A stretch of 64,000 bases of DNA from Vibrio gigantis (lineage in GTDB: Bacteria > Pseudomonadota > Gammaproteobacteria > Enterobacterales > Vibrionaceae). The position numbers were made by a program, and so were the translations under genes. Location: positions 1,240,001 through 1,304,000 of the forward strand of contig NZ_AP025493.1 of assembly GCF_024347515.1 (NCBI RefSeq), in the 5' to 3' direction. This document shows positions 1-7,495 of the stretch, piece by piece (the stretch's first letter is position 1; every line of letters starts with the position of its first letter). The notes beneath the pieces were generated by a model. That model saw nothing but the letters and a program-made list of their open reading frames with translations. It ran no database searches and was not told the DNA's origin.

Positions 1-716
1 CAACTGCTGAGCGTCCATTTGTACTAGGTCTTCCTACTGGTAGCACACCTCTAACTACTTACGCTGAGCTAATTGAACTTTACAAAGCTGGCGAAGTTAG
101 CTTCAAGCACGTTGTAACATTCAACATGGATGAGTACGTTGGTATCGACCCTAACCACCCAGAGTCTTACCGCACTTTCATGCACGAGAACTTCTTCAAC
201 CACGTTGATATCCAAGCAGAAAACATCAACCTGCTAGACGGTCAAGCTGAAGACATCGATGCTCACTGTGCAGCATACGAAGAGAAAATCCGTTCATACG
301 GCAAAATCAACCTGTTCATGGGCGGCGTAGGCATCGACGGTCACATCGCATTCAACGAACCTGGTTCTTCTCTATCTTCACGCACTCGTATCAAAACGTT
401 AACTGAAGACACTCGTATCGCGAACTCTCGTTTCTTCGATGGCGACATCAACCAAGTTCCTAAATACGCACTAACTATCGGTGTTGCTACTCTTCTAGAT
501 TCGGAAGAAGTAATGATCCTTTCTCTAGGCCACAACAAAGCTCAAGCGCTTCAAATGGCTATCGAAGGTTCTGTAAACCACATGTGGACTGTTACAGCTC
601 TACAGATGCACCGTAAAGCGATCATCGTTGCTGATGAGCCTGCTCAACAAGAGCTAAAAGTTAAGACTCTACGTTACTTCCAAGAGCTAGAAGCTGAGAA
701 CATCCAAGACCTATAA
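1..716 (+). CDS. nagB: Glucosamine-6-phosphate deaminase, 5' end cut by window
   Basis: Converts glucosamine-6-phosphate to fructose-6-phosphate and ammonia, the last step of GlcNAc use in the cytoplasm. The reading frame is open from base 3 and enters the family conserved region at once (ERPFVLGLPTGSTPL), so about 30 N-terminal residues lie outside the window. Active-site segments are present: FNMDEYVG carries the proton-accepting Asp, and GGVGIDGHIAFNEP carries the catalytic Asp, His and Glu. The C-terminus (LRYFQELEAENI) ends where Escherichia coli NagB ends. A strong terminator follows. A NagE transporter lies about 29 kb downstream and is not adjacent. Identity is recognised from protein similarity. 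Confidence 0.97.
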   Translation, partial: TAERPFVLGLPTGSTPLTTYAELIELYKAGEVSFKHVVTFNMDEYVGIDPNHPESYRTFMHENFFNHVDIQAENINLLDGQAEDIDAHCAAYEEKIRSYGKINLFMGGVGIDGHIAFNEPGSSLSSRTRIKTLTEDTRIANSRFFDGDINQVPKYALTIGVATLLDSEEVMILSLGHNKAQALQMAIEGSVNHMWTVTALQMHRKAIIVADEPAQQELKVKTLRYFQELEAENIQDL

Positions 717-736
717 TCTCAGGTTTTGTTGAAACA

Positions 737-764
737 AAAAGCCACATAATGTGGCTTTTTTTGT
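737..764 (+). terminator. Intrinsic terminator of nagB
   Basis: The stem AAGCCACA/TGTGGCTT with a short AT loop is followed by a run of seven T, 20 bases after the nagB stop codon. Confidence 0.9.
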
Positions 765-895
765 ACCTGAAATTCGCGGTCAAGGTACAAAACTACCCAG
801 CGATTAAAACAAAAGGTGCAGATAGTAATCGACACAATAATCGTCAATTCGTGTCATGCTTAGCTTGGAAGAGATAGGAGAGCTGGAGTGAATAC

Positions 896-927
896 AAAAA
901 AGCGATTTCTCAAGCTAGAGAAACCGC
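896..927 (-). terminator. Probable terminator of the mtl operon
   Basis: Read on the minus strand, GCGGTTTCTC pairs with GAGAAATCGC around a 6-base loop and is followed by TTTTTT. It lies about 87 bases past the mtlR stop. The rest of the 717-1013 gap shows no gene that I can support. Confidence 0.75.
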
Positions 928-1013
928 CATCAATTTAAGTTTTGGAATAAAACAAACGAGCAAATGCTAGATAAGTATGTGAAGGCTCGACACAGTGAAC
1001 GAAAAGTAGAAAG

Positions 1014-1550
1014 CTAAGAACTCAGCGCGTTATCTCGGCACAAGGTAGTGATAATGTCAGTGATCGCTAAAACGATCGTCGACTTCACTTTTTGATTATG
1101 TCGCCCCAAGAACATTTCAAGCATTGGACCAGACATGGTCTCCACCATCTCCGCATCATATTCGATTGGCATAATACGCTGGATCGCGTGTACCTTATTA
1201 AGCTCAAATATAATGTCGACTTCGGTGAAACTGGTGTCTTCGCCCTGTATTTTCGCCCACTCTTTCAAGGTAACGAAAACCTCTAAATCGTCATAAAGCT
1301 CTTTACTGATAACACCAAGCCCTAATAGTAGCTTAGCGCGAATCATAATCTCGCCTAGCGGGCCACCGCTGTTAAGAAGAGGTTCTACAACAAACTTAAT
1401 TGCAGTATCGTCTTTCTTGAAGATATTCTTTAATACGGCATCGACCGTGTCATCCAATGCATCGTAAGCAGCCATTAGGCAGGCGCCAGCACTCTCAGCT
1501 TCTGATAGGGCTTCAAGTAATTCAGTTTCATGGCTAGTTTGTATTGGCAT
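1014..1550 (-). CDS. mtlR: MtlR family mannitol operon repressor
   Basis: A cytoplasmic repressor or co-regulator of the mannitol operon, recognised by the family segment FKKDDTAIKFVVEPLLNSGG followed by a GPLGEI...KLLLGLGVI stretch and a C-terminal STIVLAITDIITTL. MtlR proteins are all-helical and have no obvious DNA-binding domain. I place the start at MPIQTSHETE (1550), giving 178 aa. The frame continues upstream to an ATG at 1604 that overlaps the mtlD stop, but that extension runs through a terminator-like hairpin and adds residues without family similarity. The later start has no good ribosome-binding site, so the choice is not certain. It is the last gene of mtlA-mtlD-mtlR. Confidence 0.88.
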   Translation of the reverse strand: MPIQTSHETELLEALSEAESAGACLMAAYDALDDTVDAVLKNIFKKDDTAIKFVVEPLLNSGGPLGEIMIRAKLLLGLGVISKELYDDLEVFVTLKEWAKIQGEDTSFTEVDIIFELNKVHAIQRIMPIEYDAEMVETMSGPMLEMFLGRHNQKVKSTIVLAITDIITTLCRDNALSS

Positions 1551-1565
1551 AACGGCTCGGCAATA

Positions 1566-1593
1566 AGAAAGTGCCACCGGGGTGGCACTTTGA
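1566..1593 (-). terminator. mtlD-mtlR intercistronic hairpin (attenuator-like)
   Basis: A perfect 8-base stem, GTGCCACC/GGTGGCAC, flanked by AAA and TTT sits just after the mtlD stop. On the minus strand it is followed by TTTCTTATT, a weak T tract. It could lower mtlR transcription relative to mtlD or protect the upstream mRNA end. Confidence 0.6.
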
Positions 1594-1600
1594 TGATTTA

Positions 1601-2749
1601 TCATTTCAATGCTAGATAAGCTTGTTCCGCTAGTTTAACAACTTCTGAATCGATATTCAGCTCAGAATAATGCGCTAATGTCTCAGCAAAACCTTTTTCT
1701 GCGAACATTGCCTGAAGTTCAACCGCTTGTGGGTCATCTTCATTCTTGTAATGGAACGCAGCTGCGATCGCTTTTACTAGGTGCGCATTAGGAAGACCGT
1801 ATTCTAGCGTACCGTTCAATGGCTTGACTAGACGATCTTGTGGGCTCAGCTTACGGATAGGCTGACGGCCAACACGATCCACTTCATCACGTAGGTACGG
1901 GTTCGCAAAACGACCAAGAATTTTCTGGATGTATGCCGCGTGTGCTTCAGGATCGAAGCCGTAACGCTTGATCAAAACTGCACCGCTCTCTTCCATCGTT
2001 GCTGTTACTTCAGCGCGGATTTTGTCGTCTTCGATAGAGTCTTTGATTGTCTCGTGACCTGCAAGCACACCAAGGTATGCCGTTACCAAGTGACCTGTGT
2101 TTAGCGTGAACAATTTACGCTCAACGAAAGCCATTAGGTTATCCGTACATTCCATACCTGGGATGTTTGGAATCTCACCTTTAAATTGTGTTTGGTCTAC
2201 GATCCACTCGCTGAACGTTTCAACCGTTACTGCTAGTGGGTCTGTTTCGCCAGCTTCTGCCGGTGGAACAATACGGTCAACCGCTGAATCAACAAAACCA
2301 ATGTGCTGTTCAGTGAAGGCTTTCATTTCATCAGAAAGGTGCTCTAGAACCGCTGCTTTTAATTGGCTAGTACCGCGAACCATGTTCTCTGCCGCGATGA
2401 TGTTCATTGGCGCAGTGTTGTTTGCTGCTGCACGCTTTTCAATGCCTTGAGCGATAGACTTAGAGATGATTTTAAGAACAGTAGGACCTACTGCTGTTGT
2501 CACAATGTCAGACTCAGCAATGCAATCTACCACTGCGCTTGTTGCCGAGTTTACTGCTGTCACGTTCTTAACAACTTCAACAACACACTCTTCGCCAACA
2601 ATCTTAACTGGGTATTCTTGGCGTTCAATTAACGCATTTACAACCGTTTCATTTACGTCAGCAAACGTAACCTTCATACCAGCGTCAGAAAGAAGCTTAC
2701 CAATGAAACCACGACCGATATTACCTGCACCAAAATGTAACGCTTTCAT
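1601..2749 (-). CDS. mtlD: Mannitol-1-phosphate 5-dehydrogenase
   Basis: Oxidises mannitol-1-phosphate, delivered by MtlA, to fructose-6-phosphate with NAD+. It has 382 aa, the usual length. The N-terminal Rossmann motif is GAGNIGRGFIG (residues 7-17). The mid-protein segment containing NTGHLVTAYLG and the substrate-binding C-terminal domain (GRFANPYLRDEVDRVGRQP) are typical of the polyol-specific long-chain dehydrogenases. The ATG is preceded by AAGGT at good spacing. It is separated from mtlA by 183 bases that hold a stable hairpin, and its TGA lies at the mtlD-mtlR boundary. Confidence 0.97.
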   Translation of the reverse strand: MKALHFGAGNIGRGFIGKLLSDAGMKVTFADVNETVVNALIERQEYPVKIVGEECVVEVVKNVTAVNSATSAVVDCIAESDIVTTAVGPTVLKIISKSIAQGIEKRAAANNTAPMNIIAAENMVRGTSQLKAAVLEHLSDEMKAFTEQHIGFVDSAVDRIVPPAEAGETDPLAVTVETFSEWIVDQTQFKGEIPNIPGMECTDNLMAFVERKLFTLNTGHLVTAYLGVLAGHETIKDSIEDDKIRAEVTATMEESGAVLIKRYGFDPEAHAAYIQKILGRFANPYLRDEVDRVGRQPIRKLSPQDRLVKPLNGTLEYGLPNAHLVKAIAAAFHYKNEDDPQAVELQAMFAEKGFAETLAHYSELNIDSEVVKLAEQAYLALK

Positions 2750-2878
2750 AATTTTGACCTTATAAATATTTGAATCTAGATAGCTAACTGCTCAACAACA
2801 TGCCTTGACGATGTGCCCTAGGCATTAAGCAGTAAGCTATTCAGACTGAATCTTCTTAGAGAGATTAAGACCGAAAAT

Positions 2879-2904
2879 GAGGCCAGTAGGGGGATACTGG
2901 CCTC
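2879..2904 (-). terminator. mtlA-mtlD intercistronic hairpin
   Basis: A perfect 10-base stem, GAGGCCAGTA/TACTGGCCTC, with a 6-base purine loop lies 29 bases past the mtlA stop. On the minus strand it is followed by ATTTTC, so it is a weak terminator or an mRNA-stabilising structure that would keep mtlA more abundant than mtlD. Confidence 0.65.
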
Positions 2905-2932
2905 CTTCACTCAGGAGCTTGACTAGAGCTTT

Positions 2933-4825
2933 TTAGTTTCCGTTGAGAATACGTAGAACATCAGCAGGGTTTGTTGTGTTCTGTAGGCATTCCACAGCTT
3001 CTTCATCATCAAGTGAATTGGTAATAGCCATCAGCACCATGTTGTGCTCATCGCCTTGTGCGGCAATACCGATAACCATCTTAGCGATATCATCTTCGTC
3101 TTCGCCCCACTGAATACCTTCAGGGTACTGACAGAAAACGATGCCGGTTTTTTGTACGTATTGTTTCGCTTCGATTGTGCCGTGTGGTACTGCGATAGAC
3201 TCACCTAGGTAGGTAGACACAAGCTCTTCACGAGCAAACATGCCAGATACGTATTCAGGTGATACATTGCCAAGTTTTACCAGTTGGTCGCCAGCGAACT
3301 TGATTGCGTCTTCTTTTTGAGTCGCTTTTAGGCCAAGGAAGATGCTGTCGTCAGTCAGTGCAAGCTTGTTGCCTTCTTGTGCTGGAGCCGCTGCAGGAGC
3401 CGGAGCTTCTACTTTCGCTTCACCACTTTGAGCGTCTGTAAGCTCAGCAACTAGCTGGTCGTATACACCACCGTCTAGGAAGTTGTTCAGAGACATATGC
3501 ATTGCACCTGGAACGGTTTTGCGTGCACGGTCTGTTAAGTCTTTATGCGTAATAACGATTTGCGAATCAGCAGGTAGGTTGTTGATTGCGTAGTTGGTTA
3601 CCACGATATCTAGGCCAGCTGTTTCTACTTTCTTACGTAGCAGACCTGCACCCATCGCACTTGAACCCATACCCGCATCACACGCTACGTAGACTGCTTT
3701 TACATCCGCTAGGTTTACGTTTGCTTCTGCAGCTGCACCTTTAGAAGACGCTTTCATGTCTTTCATTTGAGCAGAGGCTTTTTCTAGTGAATCTTCGTCG
3801 TCACCTTGAGCTGAAGTCTTAAGTAGGATTGAAGCTACGATGAAAGACACAGCCGTTGCAGCGATAACCGAAAGAACCACACCGATGTAAGAGCCTTTAG
3901 GTGTCATCAACAATACTGCGAAGATAGAACCTGGAGATGCTGGAGAGATAAGGCCAGAATCGAACACTACGTTAGTGAATACACCCGCCATACCACCTGC
4001 GATTACAGCAAGGATTAGACGTGGGTTCATTAGAACGTAAGGGAAGTAAATTTCGTGGATACCACCTAGGAAGTGGATGATAGAAGCACCAGCAGCAGAT
4101 TGCTTCGCGCTACCTTTACCAAACACCATGTAAGCAAGTAGAAGACCAAAACCAGGACCTGGGTTCGCTTCGATTAGGAAGAAGATTGAACGACCAATTT
4201 CTTCAGATTGCTGGATACCTAGTGGAGAGAAGATACCGTGGTTGATTGCGTTGTTTAGGAATAGGATTTTCGCAGGTTCAACAAAGATAGATGCAAGAGG
4301 TAGTGCACCTGCTTCAACCATCACGTTAACGCCAGCCGCTAAGCCAGAAGACAGGACTTTAACTGCAGGACCAATCACGATGAACGCGATGATTGCGCAG
4401 ATCATACCGATGATACCAGCAGAGAAGTTGTTCACTAGCATTTCGAAACCACTCTTCACTTTACCGTGAACAGCTTCATCGAATTTCTTAATTGCGATAC
4501 CACCTAGTGGACCTACAATCATTGCACCCATGAACATTGGGATATCAGTACCAACGATAACACCCATTGTTGTGATAGCGCCGACTACCGCACCGCGGTC
4601 ACCACCAACCATTTTACCACCGGTGTAACCGATCAATAGTGGTAGAAGGTATGTAATCATAGGACCAACCATTGATGCTAACGTTTCGTTAGGCCACCAA
4701 CCTGTTGGGATGAATAGTGCAGTAATGAAACCCCACGCAATGAATGCGCCGATGTTTGGCATTACCATATTAGATAAGAAACGACCAAAGTTTTGAACCT
4801 TGATCTTTGCTTCTGGTGATAACAT
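2933..4825 (-). CDS. mtlA: Mannitol-specific PTS transporter EIICBA
   Basis: Imports and phosphorylates mannitol at the inner membrane. It is a 630-aa EIIC-EIIB-EIIA fusion. Residues 1 to about 340 form the membrane EIIC domain (starting MLSPEAKIKVQNFGRFLSNM). EIIB follows with the phosphocysteine Cys382 in VACDAGMGSSAMGAG. A proline/alanine-rich linker (about residues 460-480) leads to EIIA with the phosphohistidine His548 in AVPHGTIEA. The frame is open to an ATG at 4960, but those 45 extra residues lack PTS similarity and would cover the leader, so I use 4825. It is the first gene of the mtl operon and the leader carries CRP-like sites. Confidence 0.97.
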   Translation of the reverse strand: MLSPEAKIKVQNFGRFLSNMVMPNIGAFIAWGFITALFIPTGWWPNETLASMVGPMITYLLPLLIGYTGGKMVGGDRGAVVGAITTMGVIVGTDIPMFMGAMIVGPLGGIAIKKFDEAVHGKVKSGFEMLVNNFSAGIIGMICAIIAFIVIGPAVKVLSSGLAAGVNVMVEAGALPLASIFVEPAKILFLNNAINHGIFSPLGIQQSEEIGRSIFFLIEANPGPGFGLLLAYMVFGKGSAKQSAAGASIIHFLGGIHEIYFPYVLMNPRLILAVIAGGMAGVFTNVVFDSGLISPASPGSIFAVLLMTPKGSYIGVVLSVIAATAVSFIVASILLKTSAQGDDEDSLEKASAQMKDMKASSKGAAAEANVNLADVKAVYVACDAGMGSSAMGAGLLRKKVETAGLDIVVTNYAINNLPADSQIVITHKDLTDRARKTVPGAMHMSLNNFLDGGVYDQLVAELTDAQSGEAKVEAPAPAAAPAQEGNKLALTDDSIFLGLKATQKEDAIKFAGDQLVKLGNVSPEYVSGMFAREELVSTYLGESIAVPHGTIEAKQYVQKTGIVFCQYPEGIQWGEDEDDIAKMVIGIAAQGDEHNMVLMAITNSLDDEEAVECLQNTTNPADVLRILNGN

Positions 4826-5108
4826 AGGTAGAACCCCGTAGTGTATTGGTTGGTCAAATGACCGAAAGTGTGTGCTCAAAAGTTGATTAAAATGTATCAC
4901 AACATTTCCAAAATGCACCCCAGCCCAACTTTCGTGATAAACATCACACACAAAAAACACTTTGGGGTTAACAGTAACGCTTTAGATCACAAAAATGTCA
5001 TGAATTTAAATTACAAAGCAAAATTAGTGAGAATAACTCTCATTAACACGCGATCAAGATCACATTTTCATTCGTGACCATAAAAAATAAATAGTGATCA
5101 AAATCACA
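4826..5108 (-). promoter_or_regulatory. mtlA leader and promoter region with CRP-like sites
   Basis: Three matches to the CRP consensus TGTGA-N6-TCACA occur: CGTGA-TAAACA-TCACA (4933-4948), CGCGA-TCAAGA-TCACA (5049-5064) and AGTGA-TCAAAA-TCACA (5093-5108). A perfect inverted repeat, TGAGA-ATAAC-TCTCA (5028-5042), lies between them and could be an operator. The 5' leader is long. In Vibrio cholerae an antisense RNA, MtlS, is made from this position opposite mtlA. I see no intrinsic terminator here that would prove an equivalent. From 5109 to 5386 I see only AT-rich sequence upstream of the next gene. Confidence 0.65.
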
Positions 5109-5386
5109 CTTAATAAAAGATACACCCTAGAAACTATAAAACACGTATGAAAGAACGCCATTCTAAGTGTGTTTTCTATGCGCTTAGATGAATTAAACTC
5201 ATCATTTTGTAATTTAATTACAAAAAGAAAACTAAAGCCTATCTTTCAATATTCTGATTCTCCTAGCGCCCAAACCTCAAAATACATGAACAATGAAGGA
5301 GCGAAATTGCGTAAAATAGATGTGTTATTCTAGTAACTCCTATCCCAACGTTATCCAGTAGCCCAATAACGACTTAAGAGAAGACT

Positions 5387-6253
5387 ATGTCAGACAAGAT
5401 CTCCACATCGGCTCTCGCTAAACAGAGAGATATAGACGCTAAAACTCTATTCAGTGACCTAAAAACGGCAGGCTATATCGTACGTTCACAGGATCGATGG
5501 GTACTGACCGAACGAGGGGAAAGCTTTGGTGGGGAATATGTCGAACACAAAAAGTTTGGTGTCTTCATTGTATGGCCAGAGAAGCTGCTTATCGACTTGG
5601 ACACCTTCTCAGGGCAAACACTAACCGCAACTCAGCTCGGCAATTCCTTTCAACTCAGCGCAAAGAAAATCAACTTACTGCTCAATGAGCTTGGTTGGAT
5701 CACAAGAGAAGAAGACGGTTGGCACGTCACCTCGACAGGTTTGAAGGCCGGTGGTGAACAGAGAGAAGATAAAGCCACACAAAATCTATTCGTGGTGTGG
5801 CACGATTCATTAGTCCGCAATAAACGTTTGAAGCAATCAGTTATTGAGTTCTTAGGGCACGATGCAGAAAGCCACTCAACGGATGTGTCATTTTCTAGCT
5901 TCCGCCAAAAGTTCGAGGCCAAGCACCGAAGCTTAGATGGACATTATGTGCGTTCAAAAGGAGAGCTGATCATCGATAACTGGCTTTATATGGCTGGAGT
6001 GGTTCATGCGTACGAACGTCCGCTGCCAATATCAAAAGAAGTCATCAGTGATTTTTATCTACCAAGCGGCAAAGTGTACATCCTGTTTTGGGGAACCGAT
6101 TCTGCGCCAATCGCCGATGAAAAACGTGAAACCACGAGAAAAATCTATGAAGAGCATGGTTTTGGCTTAATCGAAATCACACCGGAAGATATCCCAAATC
6201 TAGACAGCGTCCTTCCGCCATTATTGCGCCAATACGGCATCAAGGCGTACTAA
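5387..6253 (+). CDS. Putative two-winged-helix protein with PD-(D/E)XK-like C-terminus
   Basis: I do not know the function. The 288-aa protein has two similar N-terminal repeats, about residues 9-68 and 81-142. Each reads roughly L..K.I...L...G.I.R..D.W.LT..G...GGE..E.K...F.VWP/H, like duplicated winged-helix modules. The C-terminus (187-280) has the layout of a restriction-fold nuclease: E193 in SKGELIIDNWL, D222 in SDFYLPSGKVYILFWG, then a Lys/Arg-rich helix and GFGLIEITPEDI. The expected third acidic residue (the E of an E-x-K-like strand) appears to be Leu233, so catalytic activity is doubtful. The gene stands alone, divergent from mtlA. RBS AGAGAAG. Confidence 0.75.
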   Translation: MSDKISTSALAKQRDIDAKTLFSDLKTAGYIVRSQDRWVLTERGESFGGEYVEHKKFGVFIVWPEKLLIDLDTFSGQTLTATQLGNSFQLSAKKINLLLNELGWITREEDGWHVTSTGLKAGGEQREDKATQNLFVVWHDSLVRNKRLKQSVIEFLGHDAESHSTDVSFSSFRQKFEAKHRSLDGHYVRSKGELIIDNWLYMAGVVHAYERPLPISKEVISDFYLPSGKVYILFWGTDSAPIADEKRETTRKIYEEHGFGLIEITPEDIPNLDSVLPPLLRQYGIKAY

Positions 6254-6574
6254 ACGACTGAATCTAGACATTTCATACCCATTAAGATCACACTTATCGA
6301 ATCATTATGGATATTATTTACCATAGTGATTTGATGTGTTCGCTATTTTTCCCACGTCATTCTTCTATTATCTTACACCCATCGACTTGAGCTACCGCAG
6401 ATACTCGATTTATTGGGGCATGTTCGATGACCGTTTGAGCGCTTGCTTAGAGATCCGTTGTTTAAGAGACCAATGGTATTAGAGACTAAGCCCAAACACG
6501 TTATCCGTTTATTGTTGACGTTACCGAACATAACACCCGACAACATTTATTATTGATAGATATTAGGATTCAAC

Positions 6575-7231
6575 ATGACTCATCCAATCATTACTGATCT
6601 AAACACTCGTTACACAGCTAAAAAATACGATGCAGAAAAACGCATCTCTGCGGAAGACATGGAAGTAATCAAAGAAGCACTTCGTTTGTCAGCTTCTTCT
6701 ATCAACTCTCAGCCTTGGAAATTCATCATCATTGAGAGCGACGAAGCAAAACAGCGTTTCCACAACACTTTCGAGAACATGTTCCAGTTTAACCAACCAC
6801 ATGCGAAAGAAGCGTCACACACAATCCTGTTTGCTCATGATCCTAAGTACACTAAAGAGAAATTCGCGAAGCGTGCCGATACAGAAGTAAGCTCAGGTCA
6901 CCTGCCAGCTGAAATGTACGAGCAATTCCTAGGTGCTTACGCATTCGCAGAAATGAACACAGACGAAGCAGGTTTCAACGGTAACTGGACTAAGTCTCAA
7001 GTGTACATTGCACTGGGTAACACGCTGCACACGCTTGCTCGCCTTGGTATCGCTTCAACTCCTATGGAAGGCGTAGACGCGGCTATGATCAGCGAAGAAT
7101 TTGCTGACGAACTAGAAGGTCACGTTGTTGATGTTGCACTCGCTATCGGCTACCACAAAGACGGCGAAGACTACAACCACGGTAAACCAAAAGCGCGTCT
7201 AGCGCTTGATGAAGTCGTGACTACGCTTTAA
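6575..7231 (+). CDS. NfsB-type oxygen-insensitive NAD(P)H nitroreductase
   Basis: A flavin (FMN) enzyme of 218 aa that reduces nitroaromatics, quinones or related electron acceptors, close in length to Escherichia coli NfsB (217 aa). Family features are the N-terminal Arg-Tyr segment (NTRYTAKKYDAEKRIS), the FMN-binding SASSINSQPWKFI, and the C-terminal ALAIGYHKDGEDYN followed by a basic KPKARL tail. RBS TAGGA precedes the ATG and a clear terminator follows, so it is monocistronic. The 321 bases upstream hold a promoter-sized AT-rich region but no other gene that I can see. Confidence 0.93.
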   Translation: MTHPIITDLNTRYTAKKYDAEKRISAEDMEVIKEALRLSASSINSQPWKFIIIESDEAKQRFHNTFENMFQFNQPHAKEASHTILFAHDPKYTKEKFAKRADTEVSSGHLPAEMYEQFLGAYAFAEMNTDEAGFNGNWTKSQVYIALGNTLHTLARLGIASTPMEGVDAAMISEEFADELEGHVVDVALAIGYHKDGEDYNHGKPKARLALDEVVTTL

Positions 7232-7262
7232 AAACTAACAAACAAATCGCACTGCTTTATTT

Positions 7263-7288
7263 GGCCAGACTCTTGTCTGGCCTTTTTT
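7263..7288 (+). terminator. Terminator of the nitroreductase gene
   Basis: GGCCAGAC pairs with GTCTGGCC around TCTT and is followed by six T. Confidence 0.92.
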
Positions 7289-7331
7289 ATGCGCGTCTTT
7301 TGGCTATTAATCAGCATTGAAAACCGACCAA

Positions 7332-7387
7332 GTCAAATAGACACTTTAGATTCATTTTGATCACAAAACCAATAGTGTCATAAAGAC
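7332..7387 (+). promoter_or_regulatory. Two NorR-like enhancer sites
   Basis: Two matches to the NorR core GT-N7-AC occur upstream of norV: GTCAAATAGAC (7332-7342) and GTCATAAAGAC (7377-7387). The second is embedded in the inverted repeat GTGTC-ATAAA-GACAC. They lie 56-111 bases upstream of the sigma-54 promoter, a normal enhancer distance. Escherichia coli norV has three such sites; I see two. Confidence 0.6.
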
Positions 7388-7442
7388 ACAAAGGCAAGCT
7401 CAAGAATCAAACAAACCTTTCAAAAACAACAATTTAAAAACA

Positions 7443-7459
7443 TGGCACGACTAGTGCAA
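7443..7459 (+). promoter_or_regulatory. Sigma-54 promoter of norVW
   Basis: TGGCACGACTAGTGCAA matches the -24/-12 consensus TGGCACG-N4-TTGCA with one mismatch. The invariant GG and GC are spaced by exactly 10 bases. It lies 37 bases before the norV ATG, as expected for NorR-activated nitric oxide detoxification genes. Confidence 0.8.
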
Positions 7460-7495
7460 TGATGGCCTTAGATATTTCAATAAGGTATTATCATT

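Noticed and set aside
4868..5077. Plus-strand open frame of 69 codons in the mtlA leader
   Set aside because: It lacks a good RBS, overlaps CRP-like sites and encodes an unremarkable sequence. I treat it as a chance frame in regulatory DNA; an antisense RNA there is kept only as a hypothesis.
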